The notes beneath the pieces were generated by a model that saw only the letters and a list, made by a program, of their open reading frames with translations, had not been told where the DNA came from and did not search any database. Of a stretch of 64,000 bases of DNA, positions 37,157 through 49,367 are shown piece by piece. Both the position numbers and the translations under genes were made by a program. The stretch is from Balanoglossus misakiensis (taxonomy: Eukaryota; Hemichordata), in contig CM082591.2 in assembly GCA_040954595.2 (NCBI GenBank), positions 992,001 through 1,056,000 on the forward strand, given 5' to 3'. Within the stretch, counting starts at the first letter, position 1. Each line of letters begins with the position of its first letter.

Positions 37157-40100
37157 ATGTAAAGGGTTGTATTGCGATATCTTTATACCAAGAGTCTCAA
37201 ATAATTCCCAACAGATCGACACAGACACAGCATGTGAACGAGTGTCTCCGTTGGCGAGCAGCACCACCAGGCGACTCACAACCAGCGTGGTACAAGTAAT
37301 GAAAGAAAATTACCAAAACAATCCCAGTATAAAATGGCAATACTTTGGAAGCGAAGAGGGCCTATTCACCATCTACCCTGCAAGCAAGAGAGCCGACTGT
37401 GGCGACTACGACAGTCGATACAGGTAAGCATCAAATCGATTCTCGCTACATTAAATAGGTTTATGCTACCTAGGTAAGTGATAAAATTCTCATTAGGTCG
37501 ACAGCATTTCAAGATGGCGGATTTCTGTAAATGGCAGTTCAGAAAGAAAACTAATGTTAAGTCATATTAAAATTACAAATGGAACGGCTTTGCTGATTGG
37601 TCACATAAGCAAGGGAACTCAGAATTTAAACGATTTTGACCATTTCAGGCCATGGTATGTTGAAACGGCAACTCCGGAACCCAAGAATGTAGTCATCGTG
37701 ATCGACAAGAGCGGTTCGATGAGCATACAGCACGAGGGCAGATCGCTTATGGAAATTGCCAAAGAAGCAGCCAATACGGTGCTAGATACCATGAACCCAA
37801 ACGACAAGGTAAATAGCCAATAGGGTGAGCGATACTATAAAAATCTGAGATGTAAGTGATCCAAAAGGAACGGTAATCAAGTTAAACACAAAGACAATTC
37901 CAGGTCCAAAATAATACTTGACAACACGTGTACTCTCAATGAATGTTATCGTCGAGTCTTGAGAGTGTTTCGCCAACAGCTGCAGTTGCCTTGTAGTCGG
38001 CTGAATATGTTTCAATCAATCATTTGTGGGTCGTAACACATGTCACTAGTACAGACTCTACATAACTCCTGTGTTCAACGCTCAATGCTGAGCTTGAATT
38101 GAATTGACAGTTAAAACTTTCCCTCCCTCTATCTCTATGAATCTATCTCTCCCCCCTCTCTAGGTGAACGTCGTCGGATTTTCGACTGACATCTCAAAAC
38201 CTTCAGGAAGTCGCTGTGAAGACAATTGTTACGAAACTCAGCTAGCTCAGGCAACACCAAAAAACAAAGAGTGTCTGAAAAATTTTGTCAATTCTATAAA
38301 CGACGGTGGTAAGTCGTCAAAGCTCCTGACCACATCTTGGTGTGGATGCACAAATCTGGTAGCTCTGATCAAGCTTCTGCAAATAATTGCCGCAATTTGA
38401 GAGGACAATATTCCAAATAGTTGTTTCAGATTTCTAGTCACGGGTCATGGAAACAGTCTGCGTATCTTCCATGAAACATCCATACCTCAGCGGTCACTGA
38501 GGTTACTGCAGTTATTTGAGAAGGAGACATTTTAGCAAGAATCAATATTGCGAAAATGTATTTGACAGACGATACGTTTGGAATGAATTTTGAAATTATT
38601 TCATCCTCTTCCACGGCGTTGGCATAGCGACACGTGGTGTAAAAATACCAAATCAGCATATCAGTTCTCTTTATTTGACAGGCGAAACCGAATACCAGAA
38701 GGCTCTGAATGCTGCATTCGATTTACTGCAAGCGTCCGAAGGCACGAATTCAACGCAAAGAGGTGGCTTACATATAATCCCTACATGTCCATGTATTCAC
38801 TAGACAAAACAGAGGAATGCATTGATGCTGCAGACATATTTGTGATTGTTCATACATTTTCTGAAATTTCCCAACATTTTGTGATGTCATGAAGTTCTTG
38901 AACTTGCATACTCCTTGGCGAAAGTGAAAATGCCTTTGGCATCGCAGATGTGAATCCTGTTTCTATGTCAACTATTTGGAACCATGTCGCCATTTCTCGA
39001 TCATAAATCAATGTTTCGCTGCATGACAATATATGACAAATATATCTTGCTATTTTCAGAGCATGTCATTCTGTTTCTAACTGACGGGAGGCCAACAGAC
39101 GTAATCTCGGATATTCAGCCGGGCGAAGATATCGAAGAGAAACGCAGATATAATATTATGAATACAATCAGAACAAGAAATGAAGAAATGGGAAATAAAA
39201 TCATTATACTTACATTTGGACTTGGAAATCGTAAGTGAAATGTAATTTTACAGCATTATTTGTGTGAAAATTAGCGGTCAATTTCGATTTTGGCAGGCAA
39301 CTATATTTGCGAGCATTGTGGAGAGACCTCAGGAGGTTATCTGATTGGCTAAGTTCATTCTTTAAGCAGGTGTACAACAGGTGCATGCGTGGATTCTGTA
39401 ACCATGGATACAGGCCTTGCAAGGCGATGCACAGTGCGTAATATTCGACCTGTCGATAGAGGGTGACGGTTTTTATACTTTTATTTCGCTAAGTGCGTGG
39501 AGATTTGGACAAAGATTTGCTCCAGGCAATGGCGTCTCAGGACGGCACAAGATATGGCGTTCCTGGCCCAACTGGGGATATAAAAGTAAGAAACAGCTGT
39601 CACATATAAAGTCATATGTTAACAAACCAACATTAAATGGAAATTCTACAGAATGTGTCTCTCATATGACACAGTGTAGATTACGAAGAGTCTGTGTAAT
39701 GTGAAACTATTTCTCCTGTTCATTATTTGGTCGTTTGTTCTGTGTTTTCGACAAGACCTGCATGCAAAAACCGTTTCATTTTCTTTCTCTAGGCAGGACG
39801 ATTTACTGAAGTTTCAAACCCCAGTAACCTGAGAGTTCAGATGGCATCTTATTATAACTTCTTTTCGAGTGAAGTGGTGTCAGACAGGCCGATTTTCTCA
39901 GTGCCTTATCAAGCGGCCTCTGGAATAGGTGAGTGCGATATTTATGACATTTATGACAGACAGGAACCGGAAACATTGACGAACAGACAGGAACCGGAAG
40001 CTGATAAATGACTGCATGATTGTTGACTGTAGTAAAACTTTCTACTCTCCACACTCGGTAACAAAACTCAAAATGGAACTGTCGCATTTGTTTGCCAGTG

Positions 40101-43100
40101 TACATGCCCAAGCGCTCATGAAAACAACAGCATATAAATAGTGATACAACACAGCACGTTCGACTCCAAATGTTACCATGGAGACAATAAAATACAACCA
40201 CAAAGGCTGCAAGCATGACGTCATTTCTTTTACACAGGTTTACTGACAACAGCAGCTTTACCCATACGCGAAGGTGGGCAACTGAAAGGCGTTGTGGGTG
40301 TTGACATCACATTACAAGACCTTTTGGCTGACGTCACGTACTTCCAGGAAGGCCAGTCAACATATTCGTTCATCTATGAAGTGGGCACTAAATCAACTGG
40401 TACGCCCTCTAATGTTGCTTGAAGTGAACAAACATCACACTTGTATTAGTTTGGCTTCATAAGGAGGTGCAAGTTTTTGTTCCAATGAGGAACTAAGTCG
40501 AATTACGCGCGACTGATCAAGATACGTATCAGCGAAACAATAGTTTTGAAACTTGATTTTTTTCTGACCTACCTAACCCCTCCCTTTAATACAAGTATGT
40601 CACGATCACACTTTTTTCTCTCGTGGCCCCAGGGGAAGTTAGATATCTATCGTGTGAGCAGCACATTTCCTTACAGAAATAAAAGCATCAGATATTCATT
40701 TCCTTTTGAACTGACACTCGACAGGACGAACTTTGACTCACCCGCTCATGCCTGCACCCAGCGCCATAGAAGACGACCCGGTTTTCGTGCACATTACGTC
40801 ATTGGAAAGAGATGCGGACTTTGAAGAGAAAGTCTTCAGGGTTTCAGCTGGGTAAGTCACATGACTATGCGCCCATAGTTTGTGCTTGACGAGTTCGTTT
40901 ACTCATACATCAGTGCATGTTTTGTCAACAGGGTCGGGTAGAAGACATAACAGTTGGCATTTTGGTCAACATTTAATATTGGAAACATATACAGCTATGT
41001 CGTTCGCATTGAAAAAAAATCCTTTTGTTAAAAGTAAGTGTCCGTTTCTTACAGCTCTGCTTCAAGTGGAGTGGAGACATTCCCTTCAACAAGAACTATT
41101 CCTCGTGGAAATTCTGCTACAGAGGGCGTGAACACACACCTGGTTCAATCAACATTTTACTGGCGAAAGGTTTGTAGAGAAGGGAAATAACCTAAACATA
41201 TCTCTTACTTGTAATCTTGGATTTTGAAAGCATTCTAAGTATAGCTGGAACCCATAATCGTGGGGATCATGTTGGACATAGGTAAAAAGAATTATGCATA
41301 ATTTATTTACTTGATTAATGTGATTATATGTATTTTCTTCACTGTACGATTTTTGCTATACAACCAGGTCATGGACACTCCGTACATCGTGTGTTTGGTC
41401 ATGGAAGAAAACGGAAAACAAACTGTATTGAACCCACAATCCCCTACTGGTAAGTGCGCGTGCACACTCGACAGAGCCACGTTTTTTGTTTCAGTGTAAA
41501 ATCAAACATCAATGCAAATGACCGATTTCTGAACACAAGTATTATAGAGCGATCATTTTCGATATAGTTGCCTAACACCTTATATATTGTAGTTAACATA
41601 CATAGCTTTTGGTAATTTTTATCGATAAAAAAACACATCGAAAAAAGGGTCAGAAAATAAAGCGGTCCCAGAAACGCCCGCAAAATGTGTATGCCCACAA
41701 TCCACAGTTGAAAATTACAACGCCCGTGAGTGCTACAAGAAGCGATTCTGTGAAAGGACATGATAGAATTCAGATATTTTGGCTCTGTGACCCAGACATT
41801 GCCGTTGATTAATCTTCACTTCGTTTTTTTTTTTTTCATTTCAATTTTGAAGGAAACGATTTCCTGTATCATCGACTAGACTTGGTCCCTCCACCTCGTC
41901 GTTGCAGACACTTCCAAAGAGTAGCTACAACAGGTACATTTACTGGCATTCCTTCAGAGAAGATTTTTTCTTCACGATCATTTTAATCCCTTACTTACAA
42001 ATGTTGATTTATACAAGCCATTCGTCTTATAAACATATCGACTACGATACATTTCTGTACATTCAAAATACTGTGTCTTCGGATGATTATTCGTAGCAAA
42101 CATGCTCAGTTTCTGATATTAAAGATTTTAAAGTGGCTGAGATGTCTTTACAAGCAAGCTATGATGTTTCCAGACAAACCTCAACAACCTACTCATTTAA
42201 GAGTAACATTTCTCGTACATGTTTTTTTTTCAAAGAATCTTCTGTCGTAACGTTCAGCAAAGAGGCCTTCAAGGACCCTATAGAATATATCTCAAGCGAG
42301 GAAACTGTCAATCGAGTCAACGCCTACACCAATTATATGAATGGCGAGACAGAAAGCGATTATTTCAAAGTGAGTAGGCTGAATATCTACAGATGTGTCT
42401 TTCACGTAGATCAATAGACCATTTTCCGAAACTCCAAGACACCCTGCGAGATCTCGCGTGACTAGGCAGTCACGGTTGATATGAGAGGACATTCTCATGT
42501 GACACGTGGTCTAAGTGTTTAACACACAAAATAAACATTTTTTTTCAAATTCTGTATCTAATTTAGCTTGACATTTATACTTTGGCTACGGTAATTAACC
42601 AAGTCTCGCGAGACCCGACAATTAGAACCTTTTCCTCACGCAACCTCCTTCATGATATGTTTGTGTTTTAGCGTGGAGTGCGTGACATGGTGGTAGCCAC
42701 GGCCAAGGCAGACGAGATATGGTCACAAAGTACCCAGTCATCATCAGACAGCACGTACCAGCACACCAGTTTTTACTACATTGGTACCGAGAATGGTGTC
42801 TTCAGAGAATATCCGGGGGTCAGGCTTAATAAAAGTTATGATCACACCATCAGACCTTGGTACGTACATCATATTCTAGTATCAGAAGAATTTCACAATG
42901 AAGCAATTCTTTGCATTTGGCCACTTGTGTGTACCAGTTAATAAGTTAAGATTTCCAACTGCTGATTACAATGGTTTAAAATCTCAGAACCGAAACAAAA
43001 TAGTTGTATGGGCTACATGCTACAATCAATGTTATCACGGATATCCTGTTGACGTCATAGGTACGAACGTGCCAAAAGTAACAAGGGATATATAACATTA

Positions 43101-44259
43101 TCAGCCCCTTATGAAGCTGCTGCTGGGTCTGGTTATGTCATCACTTTGGCTCAAACCATCGTTGAAAGGTGAGTAGACACCAATCTCCCAAATACTGGGG
43201 TTAGCCTTAATGTCAGTCTAGAATATCAAAGTATCGTCAATACCAAATCTTTAGTAGTGAAGTATGGATGCCCAGAAAAATGTACAGATCTGAGGCTCAA
43301 TGCCACATATTTGCATTATTTTCAGCACGGCTCGTACAGGGAGCTCATCAGTAACATCTGACGAAGTCGTAGCCGTCATGGGCATGGACATCACCTTGCC
43401 ATACTTCTTACTTCTGTTGAAACAGCTTTACCCAGCGTGTGCTGAGAGTGAAAACATGTAAGTGCATATGCAGGAAGTGGCACATTCTTCAATATTTTAC
43501 AATTTACTGTTTGATTATTAATAACACAATATTCAAAAAGATGCAATCTGATCCCTGTATTCTGTCTGACTACGGATAACATTCGCGAAGTGCCTGTGTG
43601 ACCATCTCTATGTATGCATCTTTTTGGAACTACTTTCTTTAAGAAAGAAGTTCCGGCATCTATGACCAGTATACCTATACACCACATCACAATGACGCCA
43701 TCTTATGTGAAGGTACAAGGACGCCATGTCCAATATTTCACAATTCTGTTGCACTTTCTTTCACAGTTGCTTTGTAATGGACAGTAGTGGCTTCCTTGTT
43801 CTTCACAAAAACTTCGTCGACGTCGGTGGCGATATAGAATTTGGCCAATCACACATTACAGAAGTCGAAAAAACAATCGCACAAGATTTGATTGACAAGG
43901 GTGTTTTGGCCAAGAAACAGTGTGTCAACTTTCAGAAAATCAAGTTGCAAAACTACTATCAGGTAGACTATTTTGTTTTGTTTGAACATTGTATGTATGT
44001 ATGTATGTATGTATGTATGTATGTATGTATGTATGTATGTATGTATGTATGTATGTATGTATGTATGTATGTATGTATGTATGTATGTATGTATGTATGT
44101 ATGTATGTATGTATGTATGTATGTATGTATGTATGTATGTATGTATGTATGTATGTATGTATGTATGTATGTATGTATGTATGTATGTATGTATGTATGT
44201 ATGTATGTATGTATGTATGTATGTATGTATGTATGTATGTATGTATGTATGTATGTATG

Positions 44260-44292
<33 letters not shown>

Positions 44293-46062
44293 GTTTACTA
44301 GCTCACCATAAATACATGCTTTCAAGCACAAAATTGAGTAATGTTAACCTCAGGTTTGTGCATTTTAAACCGGAACATAAGCATTCTCCTTGATCACTTC
44401 TAGGTTAACAAACCAGCCAGTGATATAAATACACTTTTAGATGGGAATGAGTGTATCCGATATCAGTTATCCCACATTCCGGACACTAATTCCTATCTTG
44501 GGATTATCCAGAGAACCTTACATTGCATTCCTGTTGTCTGTCCATGTGTGCAGGTAAAACATATAAAACTTCTTTTAGTCAGAGCCTGTGATTAAATAAT
44601 TTCCTGACTAACTGCATCAGTGTATGATGATATACGTCTAGCACCCTCATGCAGCCATCTTGAAATTGGTGTCAAAGCGAGGCCATATTTCCTAAGGACA
44701 CAAAAATTTCCATAATTAATCTGTTGGTCAACAGATACATAGACAAAGTTATATGGGTCACTGACACTCCTCAGATTCTCAGATTAGAGATCACAGTAAG
44801 TTAGATTATTTAATTGTGTTATTTTTCTTTCCCAGAGTAAGTGTCAATATGCAGATGAGTTAGATGAATGTGAATGCCCATGCGTATCTGGTGCAAACTA
44901 TGATTACTGTAATGATTTGTTTGAATTTGGAAGGTAAGTCTACACCTCGATATTTCGTTTGTAACTATGGAAATATCAACTAGCAGACACACATTTACAA
45001 GATACATTGTCACATAATTATTTCAATCTCATTGACAATGCACCTTTTGTACATTATCACATCATTATTTCATTCTCAGCGATGATGCACCTTCGTGTAC
45101 ACCAGAGATCATTGGCGTGGATCCTGTCTTGACTGAACAAAATCATTTGGTGAATCTACCCCAGTGTTTTGCAACAGACTGTTCCAAGTTCACAACCAAT
45201 ATGTAAGACTATTATTATTTATTATTATTGTTATTGTTGTTGGAAGTGTTTTTGTAATGGACAAAGATGAATTTAGTTTTGATTTTCCTTTTGACTTTCT
45301 AAACAGAGAGTGCAATGCTGCAGTCAGCTGTGAGTGGTGTGACGAGGGCTTGTATGAAGATCAACCTTATTGTAATGACATTGTATATTCATGCGAACGT
45401 AAGTGTAAACATTCCATCAGGAGAACCTCTTGTTTTGTTTGGCTTTGTTTGTGACATTGACTTATTGGTATAAGCTGTTATTATTTGGGGTTTAGATCAA
45501 GAAGTAGAAAATGCTCGCTCTATTTTGTTCTCTTTAAACATGGTTTCTTTTTTTTGTTCTTTCAGCGGTGAAGGCCAAATCGACATCACCGGCAGTGATC
45601 ACTGGAATAGTGATTGGTGTACTCGCATTGATTGCTATAGTGATCATCGTTGTTGTCGTGGTGATTGTGTGCCGGAAGAGAAATCATCCCGATTTGTCAA
45701 AAGAGCACTTTCCAGTGTCGTACACAGCAAGTTCTGCTCCATCTGCTCCATCTGCCCCACCAGCCCCATCAGCGCCCTCGGCGCCCAGTTTCAATCCTAA
45801 CGCCCCCATGCGAATTCAAGACACCGGATTCGACGGAGATGACAGTTCATTTGGACCTGATTCGCCATCATATGTAGACCCAGTAAGTGGAGGGATGGGG
45901 CCTCCTGATAATCAAAGGTACTATGAACACATGGGAGCACAAGGCCAACGACCCTACCAGGACTTGCTTCAACAACAGCAATCAGTCAGGAGTGGACATT
46001 CCTATGAAATACCACAATTTGACGAAAACCGACAATATAGTGACATCACAGCCGAAGTCTGA
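35018..46062 (+). CDS. CACHD1: VWA and cache domain-containing membrane protein (CACHD1/alpha2delta-like)
   Basis: Twenty-five exons join in frame, about 1213 residues: 35018-35155, 36601-36663, 36865-37026, 37215-37423, 37649-37808, 38164-38308, 38682-38762, 39060-39230, 39494-39585, 39793-39928, 40238-40399, 40725-40851, 41055-41169, 41368-41449, 41853-41933, 42236-42369, 42672-42859, 43061-43168, 43326-43457, 43767-43962, 44404-44553, 44836-44933, 45080-45202, 45307-45398 and 45566-46062. The protein has a signal peptide (MYRVFLCVYLATACNLVQA), a VWA domain with an intact MIDAS (DKSGS about 210-214; LTDG), two cache-type regions (GRTLTHPLMPAPS; RPWYERAKSNKGYITLSAPY), a Cys-rich stretch, a membrane helix at about 1060-1083 and a 130-residue Pro/Gln tail. 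Family members modulate voltage-gated calcium channels. The human-like assignment rests on architecture and the long cytoplasmic tail. Confidence 0.9.
37062..37153. repeat. (ATG)n trinucleotide microsatellite
   Basis: About 30 units with one ATGGTG interruption, in the third intron of the VWA/cache gene, starting about 35 bases after the exon. The long Met or Ser frames it creates are artefacts. Confidence 0.97.
43990..44288. repeat. (ATGT)n microsatellite, about 74 units
   Basis: An uninterrupted 298-bp tetranucleotide run begins about 28 bases after the 5' splice site of exon 20 of the VWA/cache gene. All the CMYV/YIHT-repeat frames across it are artefacts of the repeat. Confidence 0.98.
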
Positions 46063-46342
46063 TTATGAAAATCGTGATTTTTCACTTCGTAAAATGCTGT
46101 GCATTTGCCATTTGTAAATCACCAAAAGAATGGAAACAACTCATAACAGTTGAGAGATTGTTTACTGAATGACAAACATATAATGTTAATGGCATGGCCA
46201 TATTCTTCCGTAAACCGCGTGTAGATAGTAATACTATTTCGGGTATACGACCATGTGATATTTTCTTTAGTTTTAACGCTTTTTATTACTTTCTACTCGG
46301 GATTAAGTTTTTGCTGTGAATATTTTTGTACTGTTTTCTGTA

Positions 46343-46348
46343 AATAAA
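46343..46348 (+). terminator. Polyadenylation signal of the VWA/cache gene
   Basis: AATAAA occurs in tgtaaataaagaatttgg, about 280 bases after the stop codon. Confidence 0.75.
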
Positions 46349-46399
46349 GAATTTGGAATAGTTATGTACTTGCTTGGTAATATTTTTCTTTCTTTCGTT

Positions 46400-49294
46400 T
46401 GCTTTTTAATACACTGGCAAGTCAAATTGAAGTACAACTGATGACAGGTGTACAGTACATGTATGCAGCGAGCAATTAGCGCCCTCACGTGACCGAATTA
46501 GGCCACACTTCTTTTCCCTTTTCGTGGGAACAGCACAGCCACCGGTAGAAAAAAGGCAGGGGGAGGGAGAATTTTTAAAAAGTATACACACCATAGAAAA
46601 TAAATATTTCCCTAACTTATGCTGTCAACTTTACTCTAATATTGGCGCTAAAGAACCTCGATTTTTGATAAGAACCTCAGCCAGTCTGAGAAACGGGCGT
46701 TCATATTCTACATATAGTCATGATTGCATCTGAGACGTACTTTAACCCTTGCTGGCATGGGGCCCATGGTGGAACGGGATCACATGCTTCTCACCAATAA
46801 TGGCACCTGGTGAAAGGGCGTGGCCTATTTGATTGACAGCCAGTGCGGGGATTTCCCCGTTTTTTACCAACGAGTAAACCCAATTGTGTTGAAAACAGGT
46901 TGAGTCTATTTTAAGACGATGGCGTTGGTTTATAAATATATGGGGCAACGTGAATACGTTCTATCAACATTTTGGCAGTCACGTGACTGGGACTTATAGG
47001 TGTGGTCAATGAAACGTCTACTATCAACATGACGTATGTTAACATATAAAATACGTCAAGATAGACATAATCAAGAAAAACGTACATACGCACTGGAAAG
47101 TGTGTATTGGGACATGTAGCTGGACGCAAGAGGCAATTGTTTAAATATTATTTGCATAAAAATATAGTACATGTAATTGTACATTTCGTTATAAAATAGA
47201 GATCATAAATGAGATGGCATGACAAACGTAAGAAAAGAAGACAAGGATAGGCGCTGGTAGAGTTTTATATAAAGACTGTGTCCACAATAACCCAAGGCGA
47301 TAAACAACGTCTCCTGCTTAAATTTTCTATAAAAAAAACAGCATGACCTTTGACTTAGGACTGGCTGGAAGTATGCACGTAGACCATGCCTATTCTTTGC
47401 ACCTGGCGTAATGCGCATTTCATATATTTTCGGCAACACTTGTGAAATACTCCTTGTCTTCTGTACATGTCACGAAGGTCGGGACAGATTGCCACGTCAT
47501 CGTCAACATGTGACTGACAAACTGACGTACATTTTTTCTGGAAATCTGAAGTAATCGGTCTCCACATCCTGGTCATTATATAACACTAAAACTAGGAGAA
47601 AGAATTGCGCGATATTTTATAACACAAGAGATACTCCAAACACAAGTACTTGCTTAATCCCCGTCAGATTTAAGGAGGGGGGGAGGGGCAATATTGAATC
47701 ACGGCAGCTGTTCAAGCGAGTTCGTCTGTTGGGGGTAAAAAAGGAGAGTTTGCTATTTCCGTGTAATGCATTCCAAGTCAAACCTTAGTATAATTTTGAA
47801 ATAAAATGCACTTTTTAAAGAATAATTAAAAGAAAAAATGTGTATAGCAAGGAGAAAAAATACTTTTCAAGTAAAATTCCTATTTAGTGCACACATTAGG
47901 ACAAAATCTTTTTTTCAAAAGAATGATTAATACGCAACGATATTAAGTCTGCGCGACAAGTTGTGCTCTCTAGAGTCTTCAGGTTTTCAAGAGTCTCGAC
48001 GTCGGGGTTTGCTTAGCATCTCACAGCATGACTTTCGCCCCAACATTTGCAAACCCTAGATGTCCGCATGGATGCTTACTCAAAGCTCCGTATCAAGATC
48101 CTGGTGAAACCAGGAAATAGATGGCAATGCCAAGAAAGTCTGTAAAAGGGCAGCTGGGGTCATGAAATTTAAAACTTAAAATCCTGGAACCCTTCTTGCA
48201 ATTTTGATTGTAATTTCAACAACAGAGCTTGTAAACAACAGCTGGTGATTCTCTGGACAGATTTTACAAGTTGTGATTGTTGATCACGACTGCATTTCTC
48301 TGTAAACAGAAATCTCCGTGATTTCTCAAGACAACTTGAGAAACGCTAAATGCAGGCCTGATATTTACATACTTGAAGTTTGCAAGTATAGTCTTGTGTT
48401 AACCCGTGCCAATTCTGCAGCTGGGGAATTCTTTGTGCAGTGTGATGGAGCTTCGAACTAAAACCCCATCCCAATCTTTATAAAAACCGACTGCAATATG
48501 CTGGTTACAGCATGGTTTATGCTGTGAAACAAGAAATCGTATGCGATACCGCATAAAAACAGCAGAAAAATGTCCACAGTGACCACAATACTATCTAGGT
48601 GTCAGAAAAAATTATCGCAAAACTGTCAAACAACAATGATGAATATTTTGCAGCAACCACACCGCCAGTTATAACCTCTGCAGACATCAAAACCAAATTT
48701 GCCTCGCTTCCTTTCGATACAATACATTTCCGTAGAGATTATGCTGCGTGATTATAAAAAGATCTGTTTCTGTAGAGATAGTAATCCTGTCGTGTAATCC
48801 ACCATGCACCTGAAACCATGATCCTTGTAACCAGGCCCTAAGCGATTCCGCCGGTCCCTGGGCATACTTCAAAGTTATCACGATAATATTGATTGAACCA
48901 GAAATCGGCTCAGTCTTTGTTTTCATGAAATTTGAGAAATGACAGGAGTACGAGATACACGTATCTGTAGGGTTAAATTACTTTTGGACTCCAAGTGACA
49001 TTGTTTAGAATTACGTCACTTCACTATCCTAATACCTAGCGGCACTTTCCCACAATTACAGCGATGAAGATTTGTAGTCTAGCTTCGTGGGAATATTGTG
49101 GCCAAAAAACTGCATGGTCCCCTCACTCCTAAACGGGCAGCATTTGTATTGTTTTGCCCTTATTGGCGACTGGATGGACGGACGGATGGATGGATGGATG
49201 GATGGATGAATGGATGGACAGACAGAAAGACAGACAGTTAGATCGATAGATAGATCGATAGACAGACAGACAGACAGACGGAAAGACGGAAAGA

Positions 49295-49367
<73 letters not shown>

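Noticed and set aside
37058-37279. Long poly-Ser and poly-Met frames
   Set aside because: They are readings of the (ATG)n microsatellite; the real exon begins at 37215 in another context.
43726-44393. CMYV- and YIHT-repeat proteins of up to 190 residues
   Set aside because: They are produced by the 4-bp repeat, whose three frames are all open; only the first part (43767-43962) is a true exon.
46047-46062. C-terminal PDZ ligand on the VWA/cache protein
   Set aside because: The end is ITAEV; the residue two before the last is Ala, so it does not fit the class I S/T-x-hydrophobic rule.
47355-47576. A 73-residue Cys-containing minus-strand frame
   Set aside because: No signal peptide, domain, promoter or splice support; length is within chance expectation.
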